Positions 1 through 9,858 are shown, counted from the stretch's first letter. The stretch: DNA of 64,000 nucleotides from Dryocola clanedunensis (GCF_025215155.1 NZ_JALHAM010000121.1), one strand, 5' to 3'. Notes: generated by a model not told the origin, from the letters alone. Numbers and translations are program-made.

Positions 1-3000
1 GCCGTCATCGCCGCGTTCGCGCCGTTGACGGTCAGCGTTCCGCCGTTCACCGCCAGCTCACCCGCCCCGGTCAGCATGCCGTTGACGATACCGCCGTGGG
101 TCACCGCCAGGCTGCCGCCGTTGAAGTCGGTGGTGGCCGTGGCGTCGGTGTTCAGCAGGCCCACAGTCTGTGCGTGGCCGTTCAGGTCCACGCGGGTTCC
201 GGCGGCCTGGTGCAGCTCGCGGGTGTTACCCAGCACCGTGTCGCTGTCGGTACGCAGCGTACCTGAGCGCACATCGGTGACGCCGGTGTAATCGTTGCGG
301 ATAGCGGACAGTGACACGGTGTTGTCTTTACCAGTATCAATCGCCAGATCCCCGCTGCCGGTGAGCTGTGCGCTCAGATCGGTCGCAGCACCTGTTTCAC
401 CTGCCGCCGTCAGTATCAGTGCATCAGCACCTTTCGTTTGCAGGTCAAGGATTTTCAGACCGTAATTGACGTACAGTCCGTCACTGTTTTCACCGTCTGT
501 CAGGCCAAAGTCATAAGTGGCGTTGGCAACGGTGATGCCGTTCTGAAGAACGTCCGCCTGCGTTGGCTGACTGATAGCATTGCCGTCTTTATCTTCGAGG
601 AGAAGGTTTGCGCCGCTGCCGGAGACCGTACCGGTACTGGTGGCCAGCTGCAGAACAGGATTGGCATCATCCTGCGCCAGCAGATTAAGAGTATGGTCCG
701 GCAGGACCGGCGGTGCGTTCAGCACATCGTTAGTCCGAAGCTGCACGGTACCTGTACCGCTCAGATCGAGATTACCGGCCGTCTGAATCAACGCCTCGGA
801 GACATCCCGGCCCAGGGTATCGGTATCAAAGATGATTGTGCCGCCGTCGAAGGCCAGGCCGCCGATGCTCTGGGTGCCTTTCGCCACGTCGGTCACGCTG
901 CCTGCGCCCAGCTTCAGGGTGGCATCGCTCAGGGCCTGGTTGTTCTGCGTGGTCGCACCGTCCAGAACAAAGTGGCTGTTGGCCAGGGCAACCGTACCGG
1001 CAAAGCCGTCCGCCGCATTGTTGGCGGTGAAGGCAAAGTCATTGTCCTTGCTGCCCAAATCGACCGTCACCAGACCGCTGCCGGCCAGGTGGCTGGCAAA
1101 ACTCAGCGCCCTGTCGTCGTTCATGGCAAGGGTGCTGCTGTCGTCGATGTTCCAGCCGGCATCTGCCGCGCTCAGATCGAGCTGCGTTTTATCCAGTGTA
1201 AAGGTCGAGTTGTTGGCCAGATTCACATGCTCGATATTCTGAATTTTGCCAGCATCCGACAGGGTATAAACCGAGTTATTGAGGCTCAGGGTATCGCTGC
1301 CCAGACCACCGTCGAGGGTAGTGAACAGGGTCGCATTCTCATCCGCAGTTATCCCGGTCAGCCTGTAGTTGTCATCCCCGGCGCCGGTGGTGAAGACCGA
1401 TGCCGCCTGGCTGCCATGCTCCAGCGTCACGGTGTTGTTGCCGTTCTGCAGGTTCACCGCCCCCGCCAGACTGCCGCCAGTCTCATTGGTAAAGTTCACC
1501 GTCTGCTGGTCAACGTCCATCACCAGGCCGCCTGCGGCCGTGGAAGCAATGGTGCCGCTGTTGGTGAAGGTACTGGTTTTGCCGTTGTTAATGTCCACCA
1601 TCTGCGTGGCGGACGCCGACTGAATTGTGCCCGACTGAGCAACGGAAAGTGAGTTCCCTTTCACCACCAGCGCCGAACCGCCCGCAGCATCTTTAACATT
1701 GATACTGACGCCAGACTTCACGGCTCCGGTGGTGTTGATGGTCATGCCCTTGCCCGCCGCGCTGTTGACGTTAATCACCAGCCCCTGAGATTTGGACATG
1801 TCGTAGGCATTGTCGGCCATCGAGCCGTCAGCGTTCTGGAACAGCAGACCGGTGCCGCTTCCGTCGACGTTGATGGTGCCGCTGTTGGTCTGTGCCAGTG
1901 AGGCAGACGTCCGCACGCCGGCTCCGTTACCCACGTTAATGGTGGTGTTGGTCAGCTGGATGCCGTCGATTTCAGCCCTGTTTTCAATGCCGTTGCCGGT
2001 ACCCGTCGCGGCCATGTTGATGGTCGCATCTTTCACCGTCAGGCCTACTGCCCCGGTGTCCAGCAGGATGCCGTGCGCCGTACCCTCTGCATTCGTCGTC
2101 CCGTCACCGGTCAGATCCAGCGAGGCGCCGTTGGACAGGCGATAGGCTGCCGTACCGTCGGTCGCGGTGATAGTGTCGGTGTTATTGACCACCGAGCCCG
2201 CGCCGATGATGTCGACCGCCGTGCCGTCAACGGTAATAACGGCATCGTTGTTCATGGTGCCACCGTTGATCTGCACGCCGGTGCTGCCCGGTGCGGTGAT
2301 GTCGATCGTACCGTGGTGGTTGAGCGTCCCGCCGGTCGCTACGGCATACCCCATCGCGCCGGTGGCCACGTTACCTGCGCTGGTCAGCGTTGCGGAGCTG
2401 TCGAGCACTGAAGCACCTGCGGCACCCGCATCACCATAAATTGTCGTAGAGCCACCTTTAACGCTGCCTGCTACAGACTGATTACCGGTCAGATTAATCA
2501 CGGTGGTGGCATCTATGGTCGCATGCGCGCCGCCTTCCACTTTCACCGCCGTTGCGCCATCGCCGCTGGCGGTCAGGGTCATTCCCTTAGTGTCGATATC
2601 ACTGCCGTTACCGGTAGACAACAGGATGGTACTGCCCGCGCCACTCCCGGTCAGACTGGCGCCATTAGCGGCATAAGTTGCGCCACCGTCGATACGGTAA
2701 AGCGTTGAGTCCTGGGTCGAAACATCCTGTATGGAGTTTTGAGAAGCGACTGACGATCCTTCGCCATAAATCAAAAGGCCAAGCTGCTTTGTACCACTCA
2801 GGAAATTGATGCTGCCGCCATCTACGTTGACACTGCCGCCATCTCTGGCGTAAACCCCGATAGCGCCATCACCGGTTAAATCAACATTACCCGTCAGGAT
2901 CGCCCTGGCATCTTTACCTTCGGCCTGTATACCGTAGTTGGCCGTTTTAGACGCGCTATCAATCCCGTTGGCTACCGCAATGGTGCCGGAGTTAGTCGCT

Positions 3001-4910
3001 TGCGCCCCTGCGTGAACATTAAGCCCGACACCGTTTACACCGGCCAGGGTGATAGTACCGCTGTTGTCGACCTCAGAGACCAATGTATTAACGTCAATCC
3101 CTATGGACTGCGCGGGCACCTTGCCAGCAGGAGCATATGCGCTGTTAATCGTGATTGTCCCTTCCTGATTAACAACCGATCCAGTGTTATACACCGAAAT
3201 TGCCGTCACACCGTGTGTCAATGCGCCCGTAACAATGTCGCCTTTGTTGGTAAAGTTAGCGCCCACAGCAACGCTTACAGCTTTGATTCCGGCCCAGTTC
3301 ACCGCCACATCATTACTGGTATCCGTCAGGCTGCGCTGCGCTGAGCGCCCGACAGAAATGGTCCCGTTATTGACCATTGAAACGTCACGGCCAGCAAGCG
3401 AGACACCGAAGTTACCAACATTATTGCCCAATACATTCGCGACCTGAGTATTGGAAGCAACATTAATCGCTCCGTTGTTAATGATGTTACCGCTATTCGT
3501 AGCGCGAATGCCGTACTGCTGCGAGTAGCTTTGCGGTGAAGTAACGTTGATGACGCCATCGTTCACGATATCTGAATCCCGGGCCTCAATACCTGCAACT
3601 CTCCCTAATTGATAAGTAGTACTCTGGTCATGTCCATTGTATTCGAATCCGGCAACTTCTTCGTTAGTACCTGCATCAATAACACCAGTTACTGTGTTGT
3701 GTACTGAAGCGTTCTCGGCGAAAATAACATCTGAACCACTTGAAATAACATTGTAAAACGAGCCTATCGTACCCGCGTTCGTCAGATCGGCTCCATTTTC
3801 AACTCGAATCAGGCTAGCATCACTACGGAATAACTGAATATTTGCGGTATCTGCAATATTTACTTTCGATGAAGGCCCGCTGGCATAGATATAAGCCACT
3901 TGATTTTTATTAATGGTTTGGGTTACAGGATCTCCAGCACTAACACTGTCAATTGCACTAATACTCCCGTGCTTTAGTGCTTTAGCAAATTCAGACTCAT
4001 AATCTGCGGGAGATAAACGATTTTCCTGTAGCGCTTTAATCAGTGCAGTATTATATACTTTTAATTCATCAACGTTAGTGACAGTAAACGTACCAATTTT
4101 ACTTTCTATCGTTTGACCAACTGGAACCTGGAAAGAGGCAATAGTCCTGGGTACTGTCGAGCCGACATTATCTGCATTTCCAAGGGATACAATGGTTTTT
4201 CCATTGTAATTAAGCGTGCTATTGTCGTCGGCTTTGTATACTGCGGAAGTGATTTTTGGATCGCTACTGCTGCTTTTCATTATGATATTGACGAAATTAG
4301 CCGGCGTATTCACCCACGATGCGGAAGTTTCGCCGACGCCAACATCAAGTGTTGCAGACGGTGCAATTTCATAGATGAATTTATCAACATATTGGCCTTC
4401 AGGGCCAACATCATAATGATTGGCAAAAGTAAAATCAGCAAGTGATGTGACAAGAAATGCATCGTTATCATATACATTTACGGTCTGGTTATTACCCGTG
4501 ACCGGATCTTTTACCGTTGTAGCAAGGCTACGGTTACCCTGCTGAATATTGAAACCATTGGCGTATTCAGTTCCTCCTGTCAAAATCCCTTTTGCCAGCG
4601 CATCTTTAATGGATATAGACTTAAAACCTTTATCATTTTCAGCCCATTCAGCAAATCCTTTTCCGCTGCCCTGCACAAGATTATCATTTCCGGTAATCAT
4701 AATCGTTTCGGAAGTGGGGGTGAATGGACTGACGTCAATATCTCCAGCCTGGGCGTTTGCCGCCGTCAGCACCCCAGCTAAAATAAGCGACGCCTGCCAC
4801 ACCTGGCTTGCACGCGTAGTTTTAGTTTTCTTTTTCCCGGATGCGAGTTCACTTGTGACGACCCAGTCCTGAGCGGACTCATTCCATACAATTTTATAAG
4901 ATTGATTCAT
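1..4910 (-). CDS. Large autotransporter adhesin, N-terminal part (cut by left edge)
   Basis: About 1,636 codons stay open from the ATG at 4910 to the window edge; I checked the frame at both ends and at an internal site. The N-terminus is an extended signal peptide (ESPR) of type V secretion: MNQSYKIVWNESAQDWVV, a Lys-rich stretch (GKKKTKTT), a hydrophobic core, then AxA cleavage near ANAQA. After a less repetitive domain of about 450 residues the protein becomes Gly/Asn/Thr-rich with recurring N-N/S-G-x-I-x-V units (for example NNGTISV), the mark of a right-handed parallel beta-helix passenger. The C-terminal beta-barrel should lie to the left, outside the window. AGGG about 11 nt upstream is a weak ribosome site. 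It is an AIDA/Ag43-like surface adhesin by family; the ligand cannot be inferred. Confidence 0.85.
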   Translation of the reverse strand, partial: MNQSYKIVWNESAQDWVVTSELASGKKKTKTTRASQVWQASLILAGVLTAANAQAGDIDVSPFTPTSETIMITGNDNLVQGSGKGFAEWAENDKGFKSISIKDALAKGILTGGTEYANGFNIQQGNRSLATTVKDPVTGNNQTVNVYDNDAFLVTSLADFTFANHYDVGPEGQYVDKFIYEIAPSATLDVGVGETSASWVNTPANFVNIIMKSSSSDPKITSAVYKADDNSTLNYNGKTIVSLGNADNVGSTVPRTIASFQVPVGQTIESKIGTFTVTNVDELKVYNTALIKALQENRLSPADYESEFAKALKHGSISAIDSVSAGDPVTQTINKNQVAYIYASGPSSKVNIADTANIQLFRSDASLIRVENGADLTNAGTIGSFYNVISSGSDVIFAENASVHNTVTGVIDAGTNEEVAGFEYNGHDQSTTYQLGRVAGIEARDSDIVNDGVINVTSPQSYSQQYGIRATNSGNIINNGAINVASNTQVANVLGNNVGNFGVSLAGRDVSMVNNGTISVGRSAQRSLTDTSNDVAVNWAGIKAVSVAVGANFTNKGDIVTGALTHGVTAISVYNTGSVVNQEGTITINSAYAPAGKVPAQSIGIDVNTLVSEVDNSGTITLAGVNGVGLNVHAGAQATNSGTIAVANGIDSASKTANYGIQAEGKDARAILTGNVDLTGDGAIGVYARDGGSVNVDGGSINFLSGTKQLGLLIYGEGSSVASQNSIQDVSTQDSTLYRIDGGATYAANGASLTGSGAGSTILLSTGNGSDIDTKGMTLTASGDGATAVKVEGGAHATIDATTVINLTGNQSVAGSVKGGSTTIYGDAGAAGASVLDSSATLTSAGNVATGAMGYAVATGGTLNHHGTIDITAPGSTGVQINGGTMNNDAVITVDGTAVDIIGAGSVVNNTDTITATDGTAAYRLSNGASLDLTGDGTTNAEGTAHGILLDTGAVGLTVKDATINMAATGTGNGIENRAEIDGIQLTNTTINVGNGAGVRTSASLAQTNSGTINVDGSGTGLLFQNADGSMADNAYDMSKSQGLVINVNSAAGKGMTINTTGAVKSGVSINVKDAAGGSALVVKGNSLSVAQSGTIQSASATQMVDINNGKTSTFTNSGTIASTAAGGLVMDVDQQTVNFTNETGGSLAGAVNLQNGNNTVTLEHGSQAASVFTTGAGDDNYRLTGITADENATLFTTLDGGLGSDTLSLNNSVYTLSDAGKIQNIEHVNLANNSTFTLDKTQLDLSAADAGWNIDDSSTLAMNDDRALSFASHLAGSGLVTVDLGSKDNDFAFTANNAADGFAGTVALANSHFVLDGATTQNNQALSDATLKLGAGSVTDVAKGTQSIGGLAFDGGTIIFDTDTLGRDVSEALIQTAGNLDLSGTGTVQLRTNDVLNAPPVLPDHTLNLLAQDDANPVLQLATSTGTVSGSGANLLLEDKDGNAISQPTQADVLQNGITVANATYDFGLTDGENSDGLYVNYGLKILDLQTKGADALILTAAGETGAATDLSAQLTGSGDLAIDTGKDNTVSLSAIRNDYTGVTDVRSGTLRTDSDTVLGNTRELHQAAGTRVDLNGHAQTVGLLNTDATATTDFNGGSLAVTHGGIVNGMLTGAGELAVNGGTLTVNGANAAMT

Positions 4911-5530
4911 CAGATAAATTCCCTGTCTGTGATTTCATTGGATTTGCTAAAATGCTCTCTGTGGTTGTTCTAAAACAGTTATCAAGAAAGATAATTTATT
5001 AACCCCCGCACAGCCCCAAAGAATGAAAAAATTAGCGACATTTCATACAAAGTTACACAACACGAAAACCACACACCACGGCATATTTTAAATGAACAAT
5101 TTAAATACGTTAAAATGTAGAATGAATGGGTTACATACTTCTTAAAATCACACTCTTACGATGAAAAATAAAATTCACAAATCTGCAAACGTTAACTATT
5201 AAAAAACAAAATCCACTGATTTAGAATTTACATTATGAATTACTCCATTTGTATAGCGTTGTTCTTTGCTGGCAACATCACTATGTTTCTTCCATGCCAC
5301 TGATTTTAAATTCATGAGCTGCGAACATTAAAAAAGTCACATATCCTGGGGAAATTAACGAGCAGATGACCTATGGAATCATTGAGCAAGGCTTATCATT
5401 GTTTCGTTACCGGACGCGCAGTGATCAAGGTTGTGGAAAAACTACACGACAGGGCAATTGCGGTCGTTTCGGTTGTCGGTGGGCAGTAGGAGATGATGAA
5501 AGGTGATGGTGAAACGGCAGATTTAAGGCA
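4911..5530. other. AT-rich intergenic region upstream of the autotransporter
   Basis: About 620 bases lie between the adhesin start and the tRNA-operon terminator. The part next to the adhesin (4911-5340) is markedly AT-rich, as is common for H-NS-silenced surface genes; I see no clear promoter boxes in it. The part nearer the tRNAs (5345-5520) has normal composition and holds only the possible 38-codon reading frame described separately. Confidence 0.5.
5373..5489 (+). CDS. Possible 38-residue small protein or gene remnant
   Basis: An ATG-to-TAG frame of 38 codons starts MESLSKAYHCFVTG and ends VVSVVGGQ. The residue composition is protein-like, with a charged helix-like middle (AVIKVVEKLHDRAIA) and a hydrophobic valine-rich tail. 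The ribosome site is poor and I recognise no family. It lies in an otherwise gene-free stretch before the tRNA terminator and could be a decayed fragment of a longer gene. Low certainty. Confidence 0.2.
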   Translation: MESLSKAYHCFVTGRAVIKVVEKLHDRAIAVVSVVGGQ

Positions 5531-5554
5531 ATAAAAAACCACCCGAAGGTGGTT
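5531..5554 (-). terminator. Rho-independent terminator of the glyW-cysT-leuZ operon
   Basis: On the minus strand AACCACC pairs with GGTGGTT around a four-base loop and is followed by a run of T (plus-strand A-run 5533-5538). It stands about 45 nt beyond the 3' end of the tRNA-Leu gene. Confidence 0.85.
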
Positions 5555-5597
5555 TACACGACACTGCTTATCATTGATTTTATTCTTTTTATTCCCG

Positions 5598-5683
5598 TGG
5601 TGCCCGGGGTGGGACTTGAACCCACAAGGCCATAAGCCGAGGGATTTTAAATCCCTTGTGTATACCGATTTCACCACCCGGGC
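5598..5683 (-). tRNA. leuZ: tRNA-Leu (TAA anticodon)
   Basis: The minus strand folds as a class II tRNA: acceptor GCCCGGG pairing with CCCGGGC, anticodon loop ATTTAAAAT with TAA, a long variable arm (CTCGGCTTATGGCCTTGT), T-loop GGTTCAAGTCC and an encoded CCA end. It is the last gene of the Gly-Cys-Leu trio that follows pgsA in enterobacteria. Confidence 0.97.
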
Positions 5684-5694
5684 TCGGGGAAAAG

Positions 5695-5768
5695 TGGAGG
5701 CGCGTTCCGGAGTCGAACCGGACTAGACGGATTTGCAATCCGCTACATAACCGCTTTGCTAACGCGCC
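5695..5768 (-). tRNA. cysT: tRNA-Cys (GCA anticodon)
   Basis: 74 nt on the minus strand: acceptor GGCGCGT, anticodon loop with GCA (GGATTGCAAATCC stem-loop), T-loop GGTTCGACTCC and an encoded CCA. Lies between tRNA-Leu and tRNA-Gly in the conserved operon. Confidence 0.97.
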
Positions 5769-5819
5769 TTAATCTTTTACCTTCGCAGGCTGTAACAGCT
5801 GAAAGCTATTACATAAATC

Positions 5820-5895
<76 letters not shown>

Positions 5896-6054
5896 AAATT
5901 GCCAATCAGTGACTGAGTAGCTAATCACTTGATTTTATTATCTTCCGACAAGCTGTGCCGCCGTTCGATGCGTTGCATTCTACTTAGATGGCGCAGTGAG
6001 TCAATGAAATTTTCCGTCCTGGCGTTTCGTTTGCTGAATTTTGCGCCGCTTAGA

Positions 6055-6603
6055 TCACGGTTCGAGCAAATCACCGCGTGCAGCGGCTAAATACTGGAAC
6101 ATAGACCAGAAAGTCAGCACCGCAGCGACGAAGAATAAACCGATGCCCAGGTACTCAATCCACATGTTTGGATGCCACAGCATGCCAATCAGTGCCAGCA
6201 TCTGCGCCATGGTTTTGGTTTTGCCAATCCACGAGACCGCCACGCTGCTGCGCTTACCGATTTCCGCCATCCACTCGCGCAGGGCGGAGATGATGATTTC
6301 ACGGGCGATCATGGTTGCCGCAGGTAGGGTCACCCACCAGGCATGGTAGTGCTCCGCTACCAGCACCAGCGCCACCACCACCATCACTTTATCCGCGACG
6401 GGATCGAGGAAGGCGCCAAAGCGAGTGCTTTGGTTCCAGCGGCGCGCAAGGAAGCCATCAAACCAGTCTGTAATGGCTGCCAGCCAGAAGATGAAAGCGC
6501 AAAGGAACGGCGCCCAGGTGAACGGCAGATAAAAAGCCAGCACAAAGAATGGGATAAGGATGACACGGAACAGAGTAAGCAACGTTGGTATATTAAATTG
6601 CAT
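6055..6603 (-). CDS. pgsA: CDP-diacylglycerol--glycerol-3-phosphate 3-phosphatidyltransferase PgsA
   Basis: Inner-membrane enzyme that makes phosphatidylglycerol phosphate from CDP-diacylglycerol and glycerol-3-phosphate, the committed step to phosphatidylglycerol and cardiolipin. The 182-residue protein has the CDP-alcohol phosphatidyltransferase signature with all key residues: D49-G50, A53-R54, G63, D67 and D71 (within DWFDGFLARRW and FGAFLDPVADK). Several hydrophobic segments flank the motif. Length equals the family norm. It lies 58 nt downstream of uvrC and ahead of the tRNA operon, as in E. coli. Confidence 0.97.
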   Translation of the reverse strand: MQFNIPTLLTLFRVILIPFFVLAFYLPFTWAPFLCAFIFWLAAITDWFDGFLARRWNQSTRFGAFLDPVADKVMVVVALVLVAEHYHAWWVTLPAATMIAREIIISALREWMAEIGKRSSVAVSWIGKTKTMAQMLALIGMLWHPNMWIEYLGIGLFFVAAVLTFWSMFQYLAAARGDLLEP

Positions 6604-6661
6604 AGTGCCGGATAACTGTCTGTCGTAAGTGGGAAATTGTCTCTATGTTGCTACAGAGACC

Positions 6662-8494
6662 TCAATGTTTCAACGAGTAGTAGATCTTTTCTGCCAACGC
6701 CTGCGAGATACCGGGCACTTTTGAGATTTCTTCAACGGTTGCGTTGATTAACGGTTGCAATCCGCCCATATATTTCAACAACATTTGGCGACGTTTTGGC
6801 CCAATGCCTTCAATTGTTTCCAACGTGCTGGTGTTTTTCACTTTTGCCCGTTTTTTCCGGTGGCCGCCGATGGCGTGATCGTGAGACTCATCGCGAATGT
6901 GCTGGATGACGTGTAGCGCAGGTGAATCGGGTGGCAGTGAGAACCCCTCCCCCTCTGGTTCAAAGAACAACGTCTCAAGCCCTGCTTTGCGGTCTGTGCC
7001 CTTAGCCACGCCCAGCAGCAACGGATGATGCTTATTCCAGGCCACGTCCAGCCCGGCAAAGACGGTTTTAGCCTGACCCAGCTGCCCTTTGCCGCCGTCA
7101 ATAATGATAACGTCGGGAATTTTGCTCTCGTCGATATCTTTGCCGTAACGGCGGCTCAGCACCTGGTTCATGGCCGCATAGTCGTCCCCCGGCGTGATGC
7201 CCGCGATATTATAACGGCGATATTCGGCACGCAGTGGACCATTGGCGTCAAATACCACGCAGGAGGCGACGGTTTGCTCCCCCATGGTATGGCTGATGTC
7301 AAAGCACTCCATTCGCTTAATTTCCGGAAGTTCCAGAACCTGAGCAAGAGCGCTAAGCCGCTGGTGGATTGTTGACTGCTGGGCAAGCTTCGTCACCAGC
7401 GCCGTCGCAGCGTTAGTCCGCGCAAGTTTCAGATAACGAGCACGGTCACCGCGCGGCCTGGTCTGCACGTTGATGCGACGCCCCGCGACTTCGGACAGAG
7501 AGTCCGCAAGCAGGGTTTTATCCGGCAGCGTAAAGTCGAGAAGGATTTCGCCTGGCAGGGTTCGCATCTGGCTGCCCTGTAAATAAAACTGGCCAACGAA
7601 GGTTTCGACAACTTCCGCAATCTCCGTACCGCCCGGCACCTTAGGAAAGTAGCTACGGCTGCCCAGCACTTTCCCCTGGCGGATAAACAACACGTGGACG
7701 CAGGCCATCCCCGAGTCGAAGGCAACGCCAATCACGTCGAGGTCGTCACCCGTGTTGGAGACAAACTGTTTCTCAGTAATGCGTCTTACCGCTTGGATCT
7801 GGTCACGAATACGCGCCGCGGCTTCGAATTCAAGGTTTTTGCTCGCCTGCTCCATCTGCCCGATAAGCTGGGTGAGCACCTGGTCGTCTTTGCCCGCGAG
7901 GAACAGACGGACATATTCAACCTGCTGCGCGTAGTCGTCTTCAGCCACCAGTCCCGCCACGCAGGGGCCAAGACACCGGCCAATCTGGTACTGCAGGCAA
8001 GGACGGGTACGGTTGCGGTAAACGCCGTTTTCACACTGACGAACAGGAAACACCTTTTGCAGCAGCGCCAGCGTTTCTCTTACCGCGTAGCCGTTGGGAA
8101 AAGGGCCAAAATATTCACCCTTCGCGTGTTTTGCGCCGCGATGCATCGCCAGCCGCGGATGGGTATCCGCGCTGAGGAAAATAAAGGGATAGGATTTGTC
8201 ATCGCGCAGCAGCACGTTGTAGCGCGGCTGATAGAGTTTGATGTAGTTGTGTTCGAGCAGCAGCGCTTCGGTTTCGGTGTGGGTGACGGTGACATCAATA
8301 TGATGAATGAGCGCCACCAGCGCCTCGGTTTTGCGGCTCGACAGATTGCTTCTGAAGTAGCTTGCCAGACGTTTTTTAAGATCTTTGGCTTTACCAACAT
8401 AGATAACCGTATTGCTGGCGTCATACATACGATAGACGCCAGGTTTGCTGGTTACCGTTTTGAGGAAGGCTGCTGATTCAAAAATTTCACTCAC
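6662..8494 (-). CDS. uvrC: Excinuclease ABC subunit C
   Basis: Nuclease subunit of UvrABC nucleotide excision repair; it makes the 3' and 5' incisions around bulky DNA lesions. The 610-residue protein shows the GIY-YIG domain at the N-terminus (G19-V20-Y21 and Y32-V33-G34 in IYVGKAKDLKKRL), a UVR helical motif near residues 200-240 for UvrB contact, the central RNase-H-like domain, and two helix-hairpin-helix motifs at the C-terminus (TIEGIGPKRRQ and VPGISQALAEKI). Full length. Its start overlaps the end of uvrY by 8 nt, the conserved translationally coupled pair. Confidence 0.98.
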   Translation of the reverse strand: MSEIFESAAFLKTVTSKPGVYRMYDASNTVIYVGKAKDLKKRLASYFRSNLSSRKTEALVALIHHIDVTVTHTETEALLLEHNYIKLYQPRYNVLLRDDKSYPFIFLSADTHPRLAMHRGAKHAKGEYFGPFPNGYAVRETLALLQKVFPVRQCENGVYRNRTRPCLQYQIGRCLGPCVAGLVAEDDYAQQVEYVRLFLAGKDDQVLTQLIGQMEQASKNLEFEAAARIRDQIQAVRRITEKQFVSNTGDDLDVIGVAFDSGMACVHVLFIRQGKVLGSRSYFPKVPGGTEIAEVVETFVGQFYLQGSQMRTLPGEILLDFTLPDKTLLADSLSEVAGRRINVQTRPRGDRARYLKLARTNAATALVTKLAQQSTIHQRLSALAQVLELPEIKRMECFDISHTMGEQTVASCVVFDANGPLRAEYRRYNIAGITPGDDYAAMNQVLSRRYGKDIDESKIPDVIIIDGGKGQLGQAKTVFAGLDVAWNKHHPLLLGVAKGTDRKAGLETLFFEPEGEGFSLPPDSPALHVIQHIRDESHDHAIGGHRKKRAKVKNTSTLETIEGIGPKRRQMLLKYMGGLQPLINATVEEISKVPGISQALAEKIYYSLKH

Positions 8495-9146
8495 TACTGG
8501 TTAACGTCTCCGCATTGAACAACCCGTGGCGTATCGCCAGGTGCGTCAGTTCCACATCGCCGCTGATATTCAGTTTACTAAACATGCGGTAGCGATAGCT
8601 GTTCACCGTTTTCGGGCTCAGATTAAGCTGCTCAGAAATCTCATTGACCTTCTGACCTTTGGTAATCATTAGCATAATCTGTAATTCACGCTCGGACAAA
8701 CTGGCAAAAGGCGTTTCACTTTTTTCCGGTTCGATCTGGCTCAACGCCATTTGCTGGGCGATATCCGAAGCGATATAGCGCTGACCAGCGTTCACCGAAC
8801 GGATGGCATTAACGACATCCTGTGGGGCTGCACCTTTGCTGAGGTAGCCGGAGGCTCCTGCCTGCATGACTTTAGCGGGGAGCGGGTTTTCCGTATGAAT
8901 GGTGAGCATGATGACTTTGATGTCAGAAGAGTAACGTGCAATTTTGCGCGTTGCTTCCAGTCCGCCAATGCCGGGCATGTTCATGTCCATTAAGACAACA
9001 TCAACCGGATGAGTACGACACCATTTCACGGCGTCCTCACCACAATTTGCTTCACCTGATATCTTAATCCCTTTGATATCTTCAAGAATGCGTCGTATCC
9101 CTGCGCGCACCAGTTCGTGGTCATCAACAAGAAGAACGTTGATCAA
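8487..9146 (-). CDS. uvrY: Response regulator UvrY (BarA partner)
   Basis: DNA-binding response regulator of the BarA/UvrY (GacS/GacA-type) system that activates the CsrB/CsrC sRNAs and so controls carbon flow, motility and biofilm. The 219-residue protein has a receiver domain with the acidic pair D8-D9, phospho-acceptor D54 (VVLMDMNMPG) and a conserved Lys in LSKGAAP, followed by a LuxR-type helix-turn-helix (LSERELQIMLMITKG to SPKTVNSYRYRMFSKL). It is first in the uvrY-uvrC unit; the upstream 477-bp gap is shared with divergent yecF. Confidence 0.98.
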   Translation of the reverse strand: MINVLLVDDHELVRAGIRRILEDIKGIKISGEANCGEDAVKWCRTHPVDVVLMDMNMPGIGGLEATRKIARYSSDIKVIMLTIHTENPLPAKVMQAGASGYLSKGAAPQDVVNAIRSVNAGQRYIASDIAQQMALSQIEPEKSETPFASLSERELQIMLMITKGQKVNEISEQLNLSPKTVNSYRYRMFSKLNISGDVELTHLAIRHGLFNAETLTSSE

Positions 9147-9623
9147 AGGAGATTCTCCAGAAAAGGGATAACGCTGATAAATGCTCAGGCAGGTATATTA
9201 ACAGGTTTTTCTTAGAATTTTAAAATGTAATAACTAAGAAAGCGGGATTGTACGCATTTCCGGAAGTCTATTTTTACAAGCCCCGTCCACTTCACGCGCC
9301 TCTTTTAATATTTTGTACAAAGAAATATTAAAAATAGATGTTTAAGAAAATCGATTAACTCGCTTATCTGAAACTCATTCCGGGCGTTAAGCTGTCAGAT
9401 TTAACTTTTAATAAACAAACAGTAAACAAAATCGATTTAGGTTACGTTCTGTAGCGAATTAAATCCGCCTGCGCCATAAAGTGGCAAAAAACCTAAACAT
9501 GGCTATAAAGTAAACGCTGGTATTAGGACTAATAATTCCGCGTTTCTGTGTGCTATACTCCGCCGCCTTACGAAAGCCGTTGCGCTGAATGACGGTGTAC
9601 CAACCGAGACTTGAGGAAAGTAA
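9147..9623. promoter_or_regulatory. Divergent uvrY / yecF control region
   Basis: This 477-base stretch separates two divergent genes and is AT-rich in its centre. A TATACT box at 9554-9559 lies about 65 nt before yecF and is the best sigma-70 -10 candidate for that gene, though the matching -35 (around 9531) is poor. I find no convincing SdiA or CRP palindrome by eye. Confidence 0.4.
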
Positions 9624-9848
9624 ATGAGCACTCCTGATTTTTCCACCGCTGACAACCATAGCGAACTGGCTATTGAAGTCACCTGCCTGAAGGCCATGTT
9701 AACCCAGATGCTCAAGGCAATGGGCCAGGCCGACGCAGGCAAAGTGATTATCAAAATGGAAAAGCAAATCGCTCAGATGGAAGACCCAGCGCACGCTGAA
9801 GTTTTTGGTAATACTGTTAAGCAAATTAAACAAGCCTATCGCAAGTAA
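9624..9848 (+). CDS. yecF: YecF family small protein (DUF2594)
   Basis: A 74-residue, mostly helical acidic protein (MSTPDFSTADNHSELAIEVTCLKAML...) matching E. coli YecF in place and length. Its function is unknown. GAGGAAAG 4-10 nt before the ATG is a strong ribosome site. It is single-gene, followed at once by a terminator, and lies between uvrY and sdiA as in E. coli. Confidence 0.9.
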   Translation: MSTPDFSTADNHSELAIEVTCLKAMLTQMLKAMGQADAGKVIIKMEKQIAQMEDPAHAEVFGNTVKQIKQAYRK

Positions 9849-9858
9849 GCGGCGGGTT

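Noticed and set aside
438..1652. 404-codon open frame on the plus strand
   Set aside because: It lies opposite the autotransporter gene, whose repetitive codon use keeps the other strand open. It has no ribosome site or family-like sequence.
5396..5677. 93-codon minus-strand frame across tRNA-Leu
   Set aside because: It starts inside the tRNA gene and crosses a terminator; coding is implausible.
7694..8476. 260-codon plus-strand frame inside uvrC
   Set aside because: Antisense shadow of a clear full-length uvrC; the composition is that of a reversed gene.
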